Below are positions 5,394 through 12,173 of a DNA stretch of 14,652 nt, one piece after another; positions within the stretch are counted from its first letter, which is position 1; every line of letters begins with the position of its first letter. The notes under the pieces were generated by a model. The model was not told the origin of the DNA. It saw only the letters and a program-made list of their open reading frames with translations, and did not search any database. Source of the DNA: Actinomycetes bacterium (lineage in GTDB: Bacteria; Actinomycetota; Coriobacteriia; WRKU01). The DNA lies in assembly GCA_009781565.1 (NCBI GenBank), contig WQXV01000008.1, forward strand, positions 1 to 14,652, written 5' to 3'. Position numbers and translations under genes: made by a program.

Positions 5394-6620
5394 ATGGCAG
5401 TGGTGGTTACCAAATACGGCGGCTCAAGTGTCGCGACCCCCGATCACATCAAGAAGGTGGCGCAACGACTCGTCGCACGCAAGAACAGCGGCGATCAGGT
5501 CATCACCGTCGTCTCGGCGATGGGAGACACCACCGACGAGCTGACCGACCTTGCCGATGCGATCACCGACTCACCGCACAACCGAGAGCTCGATATGCTG
5601 CTCTCGACCGGTGAGCAGGTCACCATCGCACTGCTCGCAATGGCTGTCCAAGAGCTGGGTTGCCCGGCCATCTCGTTTACCGGAGCCCAAGTCGGCATCC
5701 TGACCGACGAGGTACACAGCAAGGCGCGTATCGTCTCGATCGATGCCGCGCGTGTCAAAGAGGCACTTGAGAACGACCATATCGTGATCATCGCCGGTTT
5801 TCAGGGAACGACCGCGGTGGTATCGGAGCCACCCCGCCCCAGCGTGGTGATCTGGCCGTCCGCCGTCGCGATCGCCGCAGGTATCGATGCGGATGTCTGC
5901 GAGATCAACTCCGATGTCGCTGGTGTCTACACCGCCGATCCCAATGTGGTTAAGGACGCGCGAAAACTCGACCGGATCAGCTATGAGGAGATGCTTGAGT
6001 TGGCTGCCAGCGGAGCGGGTGTGCTGTGCATGCGCAGCGTCGAGTTCGCCCGCAACCATGGAGTCACCATCTATTGCCGCAGCTCGTTTAGCGATGAGTC
6101 CGGCACGATCGTCACCAATGAGGAGAATGATATGGAGCAAGCGATAGTTGCAGCAGTCACGCACGATAGCTCTGAGGCCAAGATCACCATACGCGGAGTC
6201 GAGGACCGCCCCGGCATCGCGGCAACGCTCTTCGATGCGTTGGCCGAAGAGAACGTCAACGTCGACATGGTCATCCAGAATATCTCAGAAGAAGGACTGA
6301 CCGACATCTCGTTCACCGTTCCCCATGCCGATCTCGAACGTGCACAGAGTGCGGTCAACTCGGTCATCGAGGAGATCGGGGCGCGCACGTGGGTGCTTGA
6401 CGAGGATGTCGCAAAGATCTCGATCATCGGGGGCGGTATGCGGACCCATCCCGGGGTGACCGCAAAGATGTTTCGAGCGCTTGCCGATGCTGATATCAAC
6501 ATCGACCTGATCAGCACCTCGCCGATCCGTCTGAGCTGCATCATCGCGCTCGACGATGCGGAGCGTGCGGTCTGTGTCCTCCATAAGGCTTTTGGGTTGG
6601 AAGTGACGAGCGCGACCTAG
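5394..6620 (+). CDS. lysC: Aspartate kinase with its catalytic loop encoded in inverted orientation
   Basis: A 408-aa aspartokinase (first step from aspartate to lysine, diaminopimelate, threonine and methionine). The N-terminal kinase domain has TKYGGSSV (6-13), STGEQV (71-76), FTGAQVGI (95-102) and DVAGVYTADP (174-183). Two ACT domains follow (about 264-330 and 340-400) for allosteric amino-acid binding. ATG 5394 has GAGGTAAGG upstream. The anomaly is residues 142-156, which read VVSEPPRPSVVIWPS where the family has DGQITTLGRGGSDTT, the nucleotide- and substrate-binding loop. The reverse complement of 5809-5868 encodes the missing loop exactly in frame. As written, the kinase should be inactive, while the ACT region is intact. 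The gene is followed by asd after 77 bases. Family identity is certain; activity in this orientation is doubtful. Confidence 0.93.
   Translation: MAVVVTKYGGSSVATPDHIKKVAQRLVARKNSGDQVITVVSAMGDTTDELTDLADAITDSPHNRELDMLLSTGEQVTIALLAMAVQELGCPAISFTGAQVGILTDEVHSKARIVSIDAARVKEALENDHIVIIAGFQGTTAVVSEPPRPSVVIWPSAVAIAAGIDADVCEINSDVAGVYTADPNVVKDARKLDRISYEEMLELAASGAGVLCMRSVEFARNHGVTIYCRSSFSDESGTIVTNEENDMEQAIVAAVTHDSSEAKITIRGVEDRPGIAATLFDALAEENVNVDMVIQNISEEGLTDISFTVPHADLERAQSAVNSVIEEIGARTWVLDEDVAKISIIGGGMRTHPGVTAKMFRALADADINIDLISTSPIRLSCIIALDDAERAVCVLHKAFGLEVTSAT
5809..5868 (+). repeat. Inverted 60-bp segment bounded by 9-bp imperfect inverted repeats inside lysC
   Basis: The left arm CGACCGCGG (5809-5817) and the reverse complement of the right arm (5860-5868), CGACGGCGG, match at 8 of 9 positions around a 42-bp core (5818-5859). 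Reverse-complementing the segment in place gives T-T-A, then DGQITTLGRGGSDTT, then A-V, joining both flanks in frame. The single arm mismatch is synonymous at both joins (Thr ACC/ACG, Ala GCG/GCC). Both orientations are 60 bases, in frame and stop-free, so either gives a 408-aa protein. No recombinase gene lies in the window. Confidence 0.93.
6121..6134 (+). promoter_or_regulatory. Internal ribosome binding site and start for a lysC beta subunit
   Basis: AGGAG (6121-6125), a 6-nt spacer and an in-frame ATG (6132, Met247) lie just before the first ACT domain. Initiation here would give a 162-aa ACT-ACT protein ending at 6620. Known relatives (Bacillus subtilis LysC, Corynebacterium glutamicum LysC) make such a beta subunit from an in-frame internal start. 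That it happens here is inference from position and Shine-Dalgarno quality. Confidence 0.5.
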
Positions 6621-6697
6621 GGAAGCGATCGCGTTGCAGTGACGAACGAATCTGGTGATGAGTGTTGAAGGATCATCTTAGTGAAGGGACAAAATCC

Positions 6698-7705
6698 ATG
6701 AATGTTGCAGTCGTAGGCGCCACCGGCGCAGTCGGAGAAGAGATGCTCGCTGTCTTGGAGCAGCGAAAATTCCCCGCGACCCATGTCAAAGCACTGGCCA
6801 GCGCACGCAGCGCAGGCAAGAAGCTACCCTATAACGGTCCGGGCAGCGATGGAAGCGGCTTTGTGACCGTCGAGGAGCTGACCGGCGACTCGTTCGATGA
6901 TGTCGATATTGCGCTGTTCAGCGCAGGTGCCTCTATCAGCGAGGAGTACGGTCCGTTAGCCGTCAAAGCAGGCGCGGTGGTCGTTGACAACTCGAGTGCG
7001 TTCCGTATGCACGATGACGTGCCATTGGTCGTTCCTGAGGTCAACCCGCAAGATGTCAAAGCGCACAACGGTATCATCGCCAATCCCAACTGCTCGACCA
7101 TACCGATGGCGATGGCACTTCACGCGATGAGCAAGGTCGCCCCGATCAAACGCGTGGTGGTCTCGACCTATCAAGCCGCCAGCGGGGCAGGAGCAGCCGC
7201 GATGGATGAGCTCTATGCGCAGACCGGTGACTTTCTGGATGGTCGAGAACTGCATCCGGACAAGTTCGCACACCGCATCGCCTTTAACTGCATCCCGCAT
7301 ATCGATGTATTTCTTGAAGACGGATCGACCAAGGAGGAGTGGAAGATGGTAGCCGAGACCCAAAAGATCTTGGGCCAGCCCGACCTCCCCGTCAACGCGA
7401 CCTGTGTACGCGTTCCCGTGCTACGATGCCACTCCGAATCAGTCAATGTCGAGTTCAGCGAGCCGATCGAGCTTGATGCGATCCGCGAAGCGCTTTCCGA
7501 TCTCGATGGCATCACGATCATGGATGATCCAGCCACCAAGACCTACCCGATGCCGGCGTTTTGCGAAGGGACCGATGAGGTCTATATCGGACGCCTGCGC
7601 GAAGATGACTCGGTACCACACGGTGTCTCGTTCTGGAATGTTTCAGATCAGCTGCGTAAAGGTGCGGCACTCAACACCATACAGATCGCCGAGCTGCTGC
7701 TGTAA
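6698..7705 (+). CDS. asd: Aspartate-semialdehyde dehydrogenase
   Basis: Reduces aspartyl phosphate to aspartate semialdehyde with NADPH, directly after aspartokinase in the pathway. The 335-aa product starts with the nucleotide-binding VGATGAVGEE (6-15). It has the catalytic Cys132 in NPNCSTIPM, the VSTYQAASGAG segment (155-165), an active-site RVPVLRCHSE (239-248) and the C-terminal LRKGAALNTIQIAELL. I chose ATG 6698 rather than the GTG at 6662, because GAAGGGA (6683-6689) sits 8 nt upstream and the dinucleotide fold starts at once. It looks complete and functional, in contrast to the altered lysC before it. The next gene starts 9 bases after its stop, so it belongs to the same transcript. 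Confidence 0.96.
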   Translation: MNVAVVGATGAVGEEMLAVLEQRKFPATHVKALASARSAGKKLPYNGPGSDGSGFVTVEELTGDSFDDVDIALFSAGASISEEYGPLAVKAGAVVVDNSSAFRMHDDVPLVVPEVNPQDVKAHNGIIANPNCSTIPMAMALHAMSKVAPIKRVVVSTYQAASGAGAAAMDELYAQTGDFLDGRELHPDKFAHRIAFNCIPHIDVFLEDGSTKEEWKMVAETQKILGQPDLPVNATCVRVPVLRCHSESVNVEFSEPIELDAIREALSDLDGITIMDDPATKTYPMPAFCEGTDEVYIGRLREDDSVPHGVSFWNVSDQLRKGAALNTIQIAELLL

Positions 7706-7714
7706 GGATCTGAC

Positions 7715-8023
7715 ATGTCGCCTGCTCTGGATATCACGATCGATCGTGTCACGGTCTCTCCGCGTCGACGCACCGCCTATCTGGACGGCGTCGATATCGA
7801 TCTGACCGCACGAGAGTTCAGTCTGCTCTACTTTCTGATGGACAAGGCCGGGCGCATCGTTTCGCGTGAGGAGCTTGCCGGCGAAGTATGGAAAGACGAG
7901 CGAGCGCTGCAGAGCAATACCATCGATGTGAGCATCTGCCACCTTCGCGAGAAGATCGGTGACGATCGGCGCAAGATCATCAGCTCGATTCGAGGAGTGG
8001 GTTACTTCTATGCCATGCAATAA
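7715..8023 (+). CDS. Stand-alone OmpR/PhoB-type winged-helix DNA-binding protein
   Basis: A 102-aa protein made only of the C-terminal effector domain of OmpR-family response regulators. Visible signatures are DLTAREFSLLYFLM (29-42), GRIVSREELAGEVW (46-59), the recognition helix NTIDVSICHLREKIGD (68-83) and the wing RGVGYFY (93-99). There is no receiver domain and no phosphoacceptor Asp, so it cannot be an ordinary phosphorelay regulator. AAGGA at 7704-7708 supports the start. It is 9 bases after asd and overlaps the next gene by 14 bases, so it is probably co-expressed with both. Targets are unknown; autoregulation of this operon is only a guess. Confidence 0.88.
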   Translation: MSPALDITIDRVTVSPRRRTAYLDGVDIDLTAREFSLLYFLMDKAGRIVSREELAGEVWKDERALQSNTIDVSICHLREKIGDDRRKIISSIRGVGYFYAMQ

Positions 8024-8603
8024 CGGCGCAAAGCAGGCAGATCGCCTCGATGCGCCCACCAGGACCGCCCTACTTGCGCAGACGGGACTGATCGCTGCGA
8101 TCTATGCAACACTTACCTTCCTGGTGGTCCAGACCATGGGCTATCTCTCGTGGGGACCGGTGCAGTTCCGTATCAGCGAAGCGCTCACGATCTTGCCGCT
8201 GTTCTTTCCTGCGGCGGTGCCGGGTCTGGCACTGGGTTGCGTGATCGGCAATGCGTTGTCTTTGGGTGTGACCGGACCGCTCGGATGGCTCGATGTCGTG
8301 TTCGGCACCCTGGCGACCCTTCTGGGCGCGATCTGGACCTACAAACTCCGTGAACACACCTGGTTGGCCCTGCTCGGACCGGTGCTGACCAACGCGCTCA
8401 TCGTGCCTGCATATCTACCATTAATACTGGCTGGACTGGGGTTTTATACCATTCCCTTCACCCAGATCAGTATGGAGAATAGTTATGGATTGATGTATCT
8501 ATTCGGTGTCGTTTGTGTCGCAGTAGGTCAAGCTGCGGTAGTCTTTGGTATAGGGATTCCGCTCGCGACGATACTTCGTCGCGTGTTGATGCCTGTGCAA
8601 TGA
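8010..8603 (+). CDS. queT: QueT-type transporter (queuosine precursor ECF substrate-binding subunit)
   Basis: A 197-aa membrane protein with about six hydrophobic segments. The block GPVQFRISEALTILPLFFPAAVPGLALGCVIGN (residues 49-81) is characteristic of the QueT family, as are WLDVVFGTLATLLGA and the TNALIVPAYLPL helix. QueT proteins are S components of ECF transporters that import queuosine precursors such as preQ0 or preQ1. The start chosen is ATG 8010 (MPCNNG), inside the end of the winged-helix gene, because extending further upstream would only read that gene out of frame. No energising ECF A/T genes and no preQ1-riboswitch-like leader are seen nearby. The ATGA overlap at 8600-8603 links it to the next gene. 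Confidence 0.82.
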   Translation: MPCNNGAKQADRLDAPTRTALLAQTGLIAAIYATLTFLVVQTMGYLSWGPVQFRISEALTILPLFFPAAVPGLALGCVIGNALSLGVTGPLGWLDVVFGTLATLLGAIWTYKLREHTWLALLGPVLTNALIVPAYLPLILAGLGFYTIPFTQISMENSYGLMYLFGVVCVAVGQAAVVFGIGIPLATILRRVLMPVQ

Positions 8604-8614
8604 AAGGAAACCAG

Positions 8615-9886
8615 ATGAGTTCGATGATCATAATACCAACGTTTTGGACCAAGCCGGAGGGAAAGCGAAAGCGGACCTCGAGGACCAAGGTCGAGACCCC
8701 CTATGGAAATCCCACCCCGCTCAACGATCCGAATCCACCGCTGGTGCGCATGCTTGAATCGCTGCGTCGTGTGCGTGGACTCGACCGGATCGTGGTGATC
8801 GTTCGCACGACCGATCCCTCTTTAGAGGTGCGTGCAGACGAGAAGGTACGCGATCTGTTGCGTGAGTTCTCAGATCTGAACATTTTCGTGATGGGACCTG
8901 CCGAGCGCGGCTCGCTGGAGCGGCGTCTCGAGCAGCTGGAACTGCACTTCCTGATCCCGGCCATCACAGCGGAAAGCTATGGTGCCACGCGCAATCTGGG
9001 ACTTATCGTGGCGGCGGTCGCTGGAGCCGAAGTGGCGATCATGCTCGATGATAACGAGGTCATCGAGAGCAATGACTTTCTTGAGACCGCCCTCTATGGT
9101 ATCGGCCAATCGTTCGAGTCCGGCGCGGTATGTCTGGCAAAGACCGGCTTTTATATGGATGAGCACGGAGACTGGAAACGCGACGAGTCCGGTGATTTCA
9201 CTGATTCGCTCTGGAAACCTGCTGCCGCGTTCAACCAAGCGATGGTAGAGGTGCTCAAACCACCACGGCTGCAGTTGGCCAACCTGGCCTTCGGAGGCGC
9301 GATGGCCCTGCATCGTGATATCTATATGCGTGTCGCCTTCGATCCGTGGATCGGACGCGGGGAAGACACCGATTATCTGATCAACGCCCGTATGCTGGGC
9401 CAGGAAGTCTATTTCGACGACCAGTGGTACGTCACCAAATACACCGGCAGCGGAGGAGATCCGCTCACACGGTTCAAGCAGGATGCATTCCGGTTCGTCT
9501 ACGAGCATCGCAAGCTCGAATTCGCCAAATCGCAGGTCGACCTCCAACAGGTATCGATCAAATCGATCAGTCCGTACCCGGGAGATTTCATCAGCTCGGG
9601 GATCGGCCGGCGTGCGTTCGCGACCGGGCTGTTCAAACTGCTCAAGAGCGATGACAGAGGTGGCTACTTTGCCGCGGGTCGCGCAGCGCTTTCCGAAGCG
9701 TCGGACTATGCGCGCGAGAACTGCGCGAACTATTTCACATTCCAACGCGCATGGGCACAGATGATGGAACGTATCTGGGAGGATGTGGCGCTCGAGCCCC
9801 TGTTCTTCGAGGGAAATGCGCCCGACCGCACCGCTCTGACCGGACAGTTCCGCGCGATCACCGGCAGTTTCAAAGCAATCGATTAG
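8615..9886 (+). CDS. GT-A-fold glycosyltransferase-like protein
   Basis: A soluble 423-aa protein with a glycosyltransferase family 2-like layout. It has an N-terminal beta strand MIIIPTFW (4-11), RIVVIVRTTD (58-67), the R-NLGL segment at 126-130, then LDDNEVI at 144-150 in the place of the metal-binding DxD, a FGGAMALHRD acceptor-side segment (226-235) and GRGEDTDY (247-254) in the place of the catalytic ED motif. The C-terminal 140 residues are helical and unrecognised. ATG 8615 is chosen with an AAAGGA Shine-Dalgarno 6 nt upstream; ATG 8600 is a poorer option overlapping queT. There are no membrane segments. The donor and acceptor are unknown. Its position next to an asparagine synthase-like gene may mean that they act on the same product. 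Confidence 0.6.
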   Translation: MSSMIIIPTFWTKPEGKRKRTSRTKVETPYGNPTPLNDPNPPLVRMLESLRRVRGLDRIVVIVRTTDPSLEVRADEKVRDLLREFSDLNIFVMGPAERGSLERRLEQLELHFLIPAITAESYGATRNLGLIVAAVAGAEVAIMLDDNEVIESNDFLETALYGIGQSFESGAVCLAKTGFYMDEHGDWKRDESGDFTDSLWKPAAAFNQAMVEVLKPPRLQLANLAFGGAMALHRDIYMRVAFDPWIGRGEDTDYLINARMLGQEVYFDDQWYVTKYTGSGGDPLTRFKQDAFRFVYEHRKLEFAKSQVDLQQVSIKSISPYPGDFISSGIGRRAFATGLFKLLKSDDRGGYFAAGRAALSEASDYARENCANYFTFQRAWAQMMERIWEDVALEPLFFEGNAPDRTALTGQFRAITGSFKAID

Positions 9887-9931
9887 AGCGATTCAAGCAA
9901 GACAAGTCAAGTTCGTGAGAAAACGGTCATT

Positions 9932-11860
9932 ATGAGTGGATTTGTAGGTTATATCAGAACACCTGATGAGGATGTCAGCGACGAACAGAACGTGGTGCAG
10001 GCCAAAACGATCCTGACGGCGATGCTTGCCGAGATAGAACACCGCGGACCAGATGGCGCCGGTATCTATATCGATGATGAGATCGCGCTCGGTGCGCGTT
10101 GGCTCGATACGCTCACTGCGGGAGGCGACTATCCTCTTTCCAACGAGGATGAGAACCTCGTGCTCGTCTATGATGGCGAGATCTACAATTACAGCGAGCT
10201 GCGCGACCAGCTCCAAGCCGCTGGGCACACCTTTCGAACACCGCATGACGGCGAAGTCATCCTGCATGGGTTCGAGCAGTGGGGCATCGAGGAGCTCCTG
10301 CCCAAGCTGCGCGGCAAGTTCTCGTTCGTGATATGGGATGAGCTCACCAGTACCCTGGCCGGTGCGCGCGATCCCTTCGGAGTCAAGCCGCTCTACTACT
10401 ACGCGGGCCAGAGCGCGATGGGCGATTCGGACAAGGTCTGGGCCTACCACGATGATGATAAGCAGATCCCATTCATGTTCGGCTCGGAGATCAAGACGTT
10501 CTTGCATCATCCACGCTTCGTCAAGGAACTCAACGAGGATGTGCTTGCCAACTATCTATCCTTCCAGTATTCAGTGACCGATGAGACGTTCTTCAAAAAC
10601 GTACATCGCATCCGGCCCGCGCACTACTTCACCTGGTGTGACGGCACGTTCGAGACGATCCGCTACTGGTATCCACGATTCGCACCGGGGCAAGGTACGG
10701 TCGAAGAGTATGTGGATCGCATCGATGAGGCTGTCGATGAGGCGGTCGCGCTGCACAAACAGGCAGCTCCCGGTGTCGAGGTCGGCTCGTTTTTGAGCAG
10801 TGGGGTCGATTCAAGCTACATCGCCAGCAAGGCCGATGTCGACAAGACCTTTACCGTGGGATTCGTGCGTGAGCTCTATAATGAGACCGATTACGCCAAA
10901 GAGTTCGCCGAGACGATCGATGTTGCCAACTATCCCAAGGTCATCACGCCACAGGAGTATTGGGGCGAGCTAGCCCACATCCAATACCATATGGACGAGC
11001 CGCTGGCAGACCCTGCTGCCATCGGACTCTACTTCGCTTCGCAACTGGCGGGCGAGCATGTCAAGGTGGTACTGTCCGGTGAAGGTGCCGACGAGCTGTT
11101 CGCCGGCTATGGCATTTATCGCGAACCGCTGCGCAAAGCCGAGCTCTATCGCACCCTGCCGGTACCGGTATGGAAATTCATCGGGACGCTGGCACGACCC
11201 TTCTATGCGCTTCTTCCCAAACTACCCGGCCGTGACTTTCTGATGCGGCGCAACAAGCCGCTGGAAGAGTGGTTCATCGGTGGCGCCGATATCTTCAGCG
11301 TCGACGAACGCAACAAACTGCTCAAGGTGGGCAAGGACGCGCCTACTCCGCAAGAGATCACCGCGCCGTATTTCGCGGAAGCCTCCGACCACGATGATGT
11401 CACCAAGATGCAGTATCTCGATATCCATCTGTGGTCAGGTGGCGATATCCTGCTCAAGGCAGATCGCATGACCTCAGCTCACTCGGTCGAGGTGCGCTCA
11501 CCGTTGCTGGATCGCGAGATCATGGAAGTAGCCCAAAGCCTTCCACTTGCCGCCAAGGTCGATACCCAACACACCAAGAAGGCATTTCGTGAGGCGGCGG
11601 CACGTTCGATCCCGCAGCTGACCGCGCAAAAGGCCAAGTTGGGCTTTCCGGTACCGATCCGTGTGTGGCTCAAAGAGGACGAGTACTATCACCGGGTCAA
11701 AGAGGCGTTTCTGAGCGAGACAGCCTCCAAGTTCTTCTATACCGACGAACTACAACGCCTACTCGACGAGCATCGTACTGGCTCGGTCGATAATTCACGC
11801 AAGATCTGGACCGTCTACATGTTCCTGGTCTGGTATGATGAGTTTTTCGTAAAGCGTTAG
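9932..11860 (+). CDS. asnB: Asparagine synthase (AsnB-like) with a degenerate glutaminase site
   Basis: A 642-aa class-II amidotransferase plus synthetase, normally making asparagine from aspartate, glutamine and ATP. The glutaminase half keeps HRGPDG (37-42), Arg56, Asp106 and GARDPFG (144-150). However, residue 2 is Ser (MSGFVGY) where the nucleophilic Cys belongs, and the NGE oxyanion motif is DGE (Asp81). The synthetase half looks complete: pyrophosphate loop SSGVDSS (289-295), LSGEGADELFAGY, LLKADRMTSAHSVEVRSPLLDRE and KAKLGFPVP. No start with Met-Cys exists upstream, and the codon at residue 2 is AGT, one base from TGT. It may use free ammonia or have another amidation or adenylation role. 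The Shine-Dalgarno is weak. hypC follows after 13 bases. Confidence 0.88.
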   Translation: MSGFVGYIRTPDEDVSDEQNVVQAKTILTAMLAEIEHRGPDGAGIYIDDEIALGARWLDTLTAGGDYPLSNEDENLVLVYDGEIYNYSELRDQLQAAGHTFRTPHDGEVILHGFEQWGIEELLPKLRGKFSFVIWDELTSTLAGARDPFGVKPLYYYAGQSAMGDSDKVWAYHDDDKQIPFMFGSEIKTFLHHPRFVKELNEDVLANYLSFQYSVTDETFFKNVHRIRPAHYFTWCDGTFETIRYWYPRFAPGQGTVEEYVDRIDEAVDEAVALHKQAAPGVEVGSFLSSGVDSSYIASKADVDKTFTVGFVRELYNETDYAKEFAETIDVANYPKVITPQEYWGELAHIQYHMDEPLADPAAIGLYFASQLAGEHVKVVLSGEGADELFAGYGIYREPLRKAELYRTLPVPVWKFIGTLARPFYALLPKLPGRDFLMRRNKPLEEWFIGGADIFSVDERNKLLKVGKDAPTPQEITAPYFAEASDHDDVTKMQYLDIHLWSGGDILLKADRMTSAHSVEVRSPLLDREIMEVAQSLPLAAKVDTQHTKKAFREAAARSIPQLTAQKAKLGFPVPIRVWLKEDEYYHRVKEAFLSETASKFFYTDELQRLLDEHRTGSVDNSRKIWTVYMFLVWYDEFFVKR

Positions 11861-11873
11861 CCGAGGAGACTCT

Positions 11874-12164
11874 ATGTGTTTGGCGATACCAGCGACCATT
11901 CTCGAGATCCATGAGAACAATATGGCTCAAGTCGAGATGCTGGGTGTGACCCGCAACGTTTCGACCGATATGATCGAGGATCCCCAGGTGGGCGAGTGGG
12001 TGCTGGTACATGCTGGTTTTGTCATCGAGAAGATCGATGAGGACTATGCCAAAGAGACCCTCGAGCTGCTCGAGCAGATCCCCTGGTTCGACGAACCGGT
12101 ACCTGAGCCGAGTGAACAGTTTCTTGAGATCGCCTCACAGGCTACGACCGGTCCCGCCTCATAA
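11874..12164 (+). CDS. hypC: Hydrogenase maturation chaperone HypC
   Basis: A small (96 aa) HypC/HupF-family protein that works with HypD to carry the Fe(CN)2CO group to the large subunit of NiFe hydrogenase. The N-terminus is the diagnostic MCLAIP, with the essential Cys2. GEWVLVHAGFVIEKIDEDYA (residues 41-60) is the conserved barrel strand and hinge. The C-terminal tail (about 75-96) is longer and acidic. GAGGAG lies just before the ATG. It is 13 bases after asnB and 9 bases before hypD, so it is read as one operon. Confidence 0.96.
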   Translation: MCLAIPATILEIHENNMAQVEMLGVTRNVSTDMIEDPQVGEWVLVHAGFVIEKIDEDYAKETLELLEQIPWFDEPVPEPSEQFLEIASQATTGPAS

Positions 12165-12173
12165 CCAAAACTG

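Noticed and set aside
5808..5868. Compensating frameshifts or sequencing indels as the cause of the odd lysC stretch
   Set aside because: No combination of small frame shifts restores the GRGGSD loop, whereas the exact reverse complement restores all 15 residues with no length change. Inversion explains it completely.
6662..6697. Upstream GTG start for asd
   Set aside because: The extra 12 residues have no family counterpart; ATG 6698 has a good Shine-Dalgarno and begins directly with the nucleotide-binding strand.
7959..8009. Upstream ATG start for queT
   Set aside because: It would overlap the winged-helix gene by 65 bases and add an unrelated, polar N-terminus; ATG 8010 fits the family better.
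7980..8010. preQ1 riboswitch before queT
   Set aside because: The queT start lies inside the preceding coding sequence and no H-type pseudoknot with an A-rich tail is visible.
8513..8614. Upstream starts for the glycosyltransferase-like gene
   Set aside because: The extra residues are out-of-frame queT sequence. The family strand begins at MSSMIIIP, with a Shine-Dalgarno just before ATG 8615.
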